A stretch of 48,989 nt of DNA. It comes from Fomitopsis serialis. Lineage: Eukaryota > Basidiomycota > Agaricomycetes > Polyporales > Fomitopsidaceae. The stretch is from NCBI RefSeq assembly GCF_022376445.1, contig NW_025955257.1, forward strand, positions 1 to 48,989. The letters are read 5' to 3'. The notes beneath the pieces are model-generated. The model saw only the letters and a list, made by a program, of their open reading frames with translations, did not search any database and was not told where the DNA came from. This document shows positions 46,000-48,989 of this stretch, piece by piece (position 1 is the stretch's first letter; every line of letters starts with the position of its first letter). A program made the translations under genes and the position numbers.

Positions 46000-48954
46000 C
46001 TACACTGAGAGAGCGACATTGCTGTAGAGGACCGTGAACAGATCAGCAGGGAGTGCTGCTTGTCGTAGGCAATCAAACAAACTGACTCGCAAGTTGTCTG
46101 GTAGCTCGCCAGCCGCGCGTGCATCGTCTGCAAGGAAGGAGAATATAGCGGAGAAAGTGTGGAGAAGCTTTTGATCTAGCGTAGATATAGCCTGTAACAA
46201 GAAAGCGATGCGATCCGCAAGGGCCTGGGATGTCAAGTCGTCTGCGTCGACGAAGTCGGCATGCACGAAGCCGGATGTATGCCCTTCCTCACGCGCACGG
46301 TCAAGCGAGCCGAAATGACATGCAGTAACGCAAGCAATGCGACACATATCATCAAGTTCGTAACTCGTTCTCTTGTCCCGACGCATGTGTTCCCAGACAC
46401 ATACTACGATCCCCAGCGTGGTGTGGACGACGTGCTTGCGGTTGGTGTCGCGACGATACGTGCTGAGGCATGCGGATATCCGCACCAATACTTGAAGAAT
46501 ACGAACTGGCCATGCGGACGCATCTGGCTTGAGCGCGAAATCGGCGGGAAACTGTTCGAAACGTACAGGCAATTCATCGAGGAAACCCTGCAGGAAGGAT
46601 GGATACTTCTCTACGAATGCCCTGGTCAACTGTTGGATACCATCCCCTTGGAGGGTGCGTGCCACTCCGGCTGTCCGTGCGCAAGCAACGTCTCCATCAA
46701 GACGAGGGTAGCATAAAGGGAAGCACAGTAGCCAGAACGCGTCGTGAGTAGCTCTGGAAGTGCCTTTGCGAAGGCCGTCTTTGTCTTCCATGCGTGAACC
46801 CGGGGAATGAGGGCATCGCGAGGAACGAAAGAAAGTAGGACAGGCTTCGACATCAACCATATCCCCCAGCAAAATTGCCATAGTGCAGAGGAGTCGAGGC
46901 GGGGACCCGCGAGGATAATCTCCGCCAGCAACTCCAGCGTGTGCGAGGCATGGAGCCGTGTCTCGGCCGCTTGCCCGCCGTCCGGTCTCCGTAACTCCAG
47001 CGTGCCGAGAGCTATGCGTCGTTTTATGCCAAGGCATATCACTGTGTTGACGAGGAATCCGAGGTGTTCAATTCGGACGCGGGCCAACTCTTCTTTGTCT
47101 AATAGGCGGCGCATAAAGAGACGCACACGCGCCTCCGGGTTGCCCGCGCCAGCCCATGTCAAGTAGTCTTTATAGAGCCTTAGCCTCAAGATGCACGCAA
47201 CGAGAGCTGTATCTCGTCTCCGATGAGCGACAGGTCGGCGATGCGTTGAAAACCATGGAAGGAAGTGACACGTGTCGACCGAGATCCCGACTGGGATGTT
47301 CTCAATATGAGCGAAGGAACGCATATCGTTCTCGTCAGCCTCGGTCAGCAGCTGGGTGAGCATGATCGACTGTTCCAGCATCCTCGCTTTGTCCGCAGGA
47401 TATAGACGAGGGGATCGATCCTTGTAGGCAACTCGCATGTGGCTGAGCGGTCGAGATAGGAGTAGGCGCCAGTATCCATGAATAGGTGTCTGTGTTGGAG
47501 GAGGGGAGGAAGCGGCAGAGTTCTCCGGCAAGTAGTTGAGAGTCGTCCTCTTGATAGGACATCAACAGGCCAGCAAGGACTTGGGCATCGATCTGGTCGC
47601 AGTGCGATATAAATAATTTGTCTCCCAGAGACGCGGAGCCGTAAAACGGCCCAACAGCTGTGTGAATGCTGCCTTCATCTCCCCACGGATGTCGGAGTAG
47701 TTGCGTTCGGGTTGCAATGGTGAATTGTCAGACACCAGCCGTATATACCGAGATGTATCCGGGTCGACGCCTGCCATCTCTCGCTGCGAAACTTCGGAAT
47801 CGTCCTGATCGCCACTGCGCTGCCGCCTGCAACACCCGTCAAACAGGCCTATACCGCCTGCGAGCTTGAAGCGAAACGTGTAGAGCACAGCGAGGATTTC
47901 CACCAAGGGCGAGACGACGGCCTTCGTCATTGCCGCTGTCACGGATGTCTTGTAGGGACTACGAAAGTCGATGACCGATATGGCGTGTGTAGCGACGTAG
48001 ATAGATACAGTGACGGCCATGAGGCTCCCCGCCAGAATCGCGACAGTGGTATTGATGGACTGCAGGAACACGGCCAAGCCTGCGAAGAACAGCAGCAGCG
48101 AGACGTGGAGCAAGGCTGGCAGCCACGAAAGCACGGAGGAGAGCTTCCACCTCTGGCGAATCTCGCGGCGGAAGTGGCGCTGGCGCCCCTTCATCTCGAG
48201 CGTCGGCTCCCAATCCTCGCTGAGATTGAAGAGCCATTGTTTGGCCAAGATGGCGAGGAATGCTGTCGATATGCTGATTACCAAGCTTGCGAACCAGAGG
48301 GCGTTAATGCATACGTCGGAATGGCTGGGCTGGAAGTTCGCGGGGGCGCTAGAAGGGGGTGTCTGATGCGAAGAGCTATCGTTGGACTGTAGTAGGTCGC
48401 AAGTATTCGTTGTAGGAGATCAACGGAAGCAGCATTTGGGTCGGCCTGCAAGTTCTGGTACGACTCGACCACGAAGGCAGCGAGCACAGCTGAGAATAGG
48501 GCCGCCTGTACACGTCGACACATGCGCGTAAGTATCAGAGCTCGGGACCATTCCCAGGATCAGCTCACGAAGAGTATGAGGTTGTCCATCTGCAGGTTCC
48601 AGGCCTTGAAGAAATGGTCGTCCGCCTGAGACGCTTGATCCACGTACAGTCCATACTTCCTTGCTTAATCCAGACTTACGACTGGTCAGCGTACTGATGC
48701 AAGAGGGGGAGAGTTCTCTCACCGAAGCGGGCTCGACGCCAGGATCGGGTATCTAGATAATATATGCGCCCTCAGTATAGGCGACAACGTTCAGACGCAG
48801 CCCAAGCTTCTCACCTGTCCTAGACGACTCATATTCGGTGCCTGCTCAACGTCGATAGCTCCTCGCGCGACTGCCACAGCTCATAGTAAGGTTCTAGCAG
48901 CGTCCACAGACTAAATCCTGGCTCAATACTCACCTCGCTCTCTGAGTGTGCCAT
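46000..48954 (-). pseudogene. DUF6535 membrane protein gene with several frame breaks
   Basis: DUF6535 proteins are large basidiomycete proteins with an N-terminal membrane domain and a long alpha-helical remainder; function unknown. Reading minus: a possible first exon at 48934-48954 (MAHSESE). Then 48569-48663 encodes KYGLYVDQASQADDHFFKAW and on to NLILF, and from 48505 the first helix follows (AALFSAVLAAFVVESY). The second helix (NALWFASLVISISTAFLAILAKQW) and a helical pair (LLHVSLLLFFAGLAVFLQSI, AILAGSLMAVTVSIYVATHA) follow. The frame changes near 48385-48412, near 47590-47615, between about 47530 and 47400, and near 46640-46680, with no GT-AG intron I can find to explain them. Homology-like text runs to the stop at 46000. 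Probably decaying; multiple sequencing errors are the alternative. Exon limits are approximate. Confidence 0.62.
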
Positions 48955-48989
48955 AGCTTCGGCTCAGCGGTAGCGGGTATCTGAGGGCT

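Overview
The window reads as nuclear DNA of a filamentous basidiomycete, most likely an Agaricomycete of polypore type. Nearly every recognisable gene is cut by many GT-AG introns of about 45 to 65 nt, micro-exons occur, and several genes belong to families I know mainly from basidiomycetes (DUF6534, DUF6535, DUF6593, and a large F-box family). Gene models were built by hand from splice signals and protein-family continuity. For the multi-exon models called intact, the exon lengths sum to whole codons.

Layout, left to right. A cut or 5'-incomplete hypothetical gene (4-737) precedes an alternative NADH dehydrogenase with EF-hands (1240-3931). A tandem array of four F-box genes follows on the plus strand: copy A (5526-7203, broken at its 3' end), B (7631-9369), C (9802-11468) and D (11883-13536). 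Two conserved minus-strand genes come next: S-adenosylmethionine synthetase (14138-15589) and a myotubularin-type phosphoinositide phosphatase (15946-18995). A fifth F-box copy, E (19241-20923), lies beyond them and carries a one-base frameshift. A small Cys/His-rich hypothetical gene (21489-22139) and a 2.8-kb gene-poor stretch lead to an allantoate-permease-like MFS transporter (24937-27812), which converges on an ARO8-type aminotransferase (28285-30025). About 5 kb without a recognisable gene follows. Then come a DUF6534 membrane protein (35000-36479) converging on a DUF6593 protein (37112-38004), an 18-exon acyl-CoA synthetase (39115-41807), a chromatin-type kinase with two SAP-like modules and acidic stretches (42171-45635), and a DUF6535 membrane-protein gene with several frame breaks (46000-48954).

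The genes do not form one pathway. Conserved metabolic and signalling genes (NADH oxidation, SAM synthesis, phosphoinositide turnover, amino-acid transamination, acyl activation) are interspersed with fast-evolving basidiomycete families. In the F-box array, intact copies sit beside copies decaying by small indels.

Points most worth a second look: (1) the kinase lacks the usual beta-3 lysine but has a lysine in its glycine-rich loop, in the WNK arrangement, inside a TKL-like catalytic domain joined to SAP modules; (2) a likely non-autonomous DNA transposon with 12-bp perfect terminal inverted repeats explains a 646-nt intron in the transporter gene; (3) a 4-nt micro-exon encodes part of the catalytic motif of the acyl-CoA synthetase, which also has a GC-AG intron; (4) the F-box paralogues share introns that can be read through in frame, a promoter motif, and fresh inactivating mutations; (5) two non-coding regions carry unexplained inverted-repeat structure.
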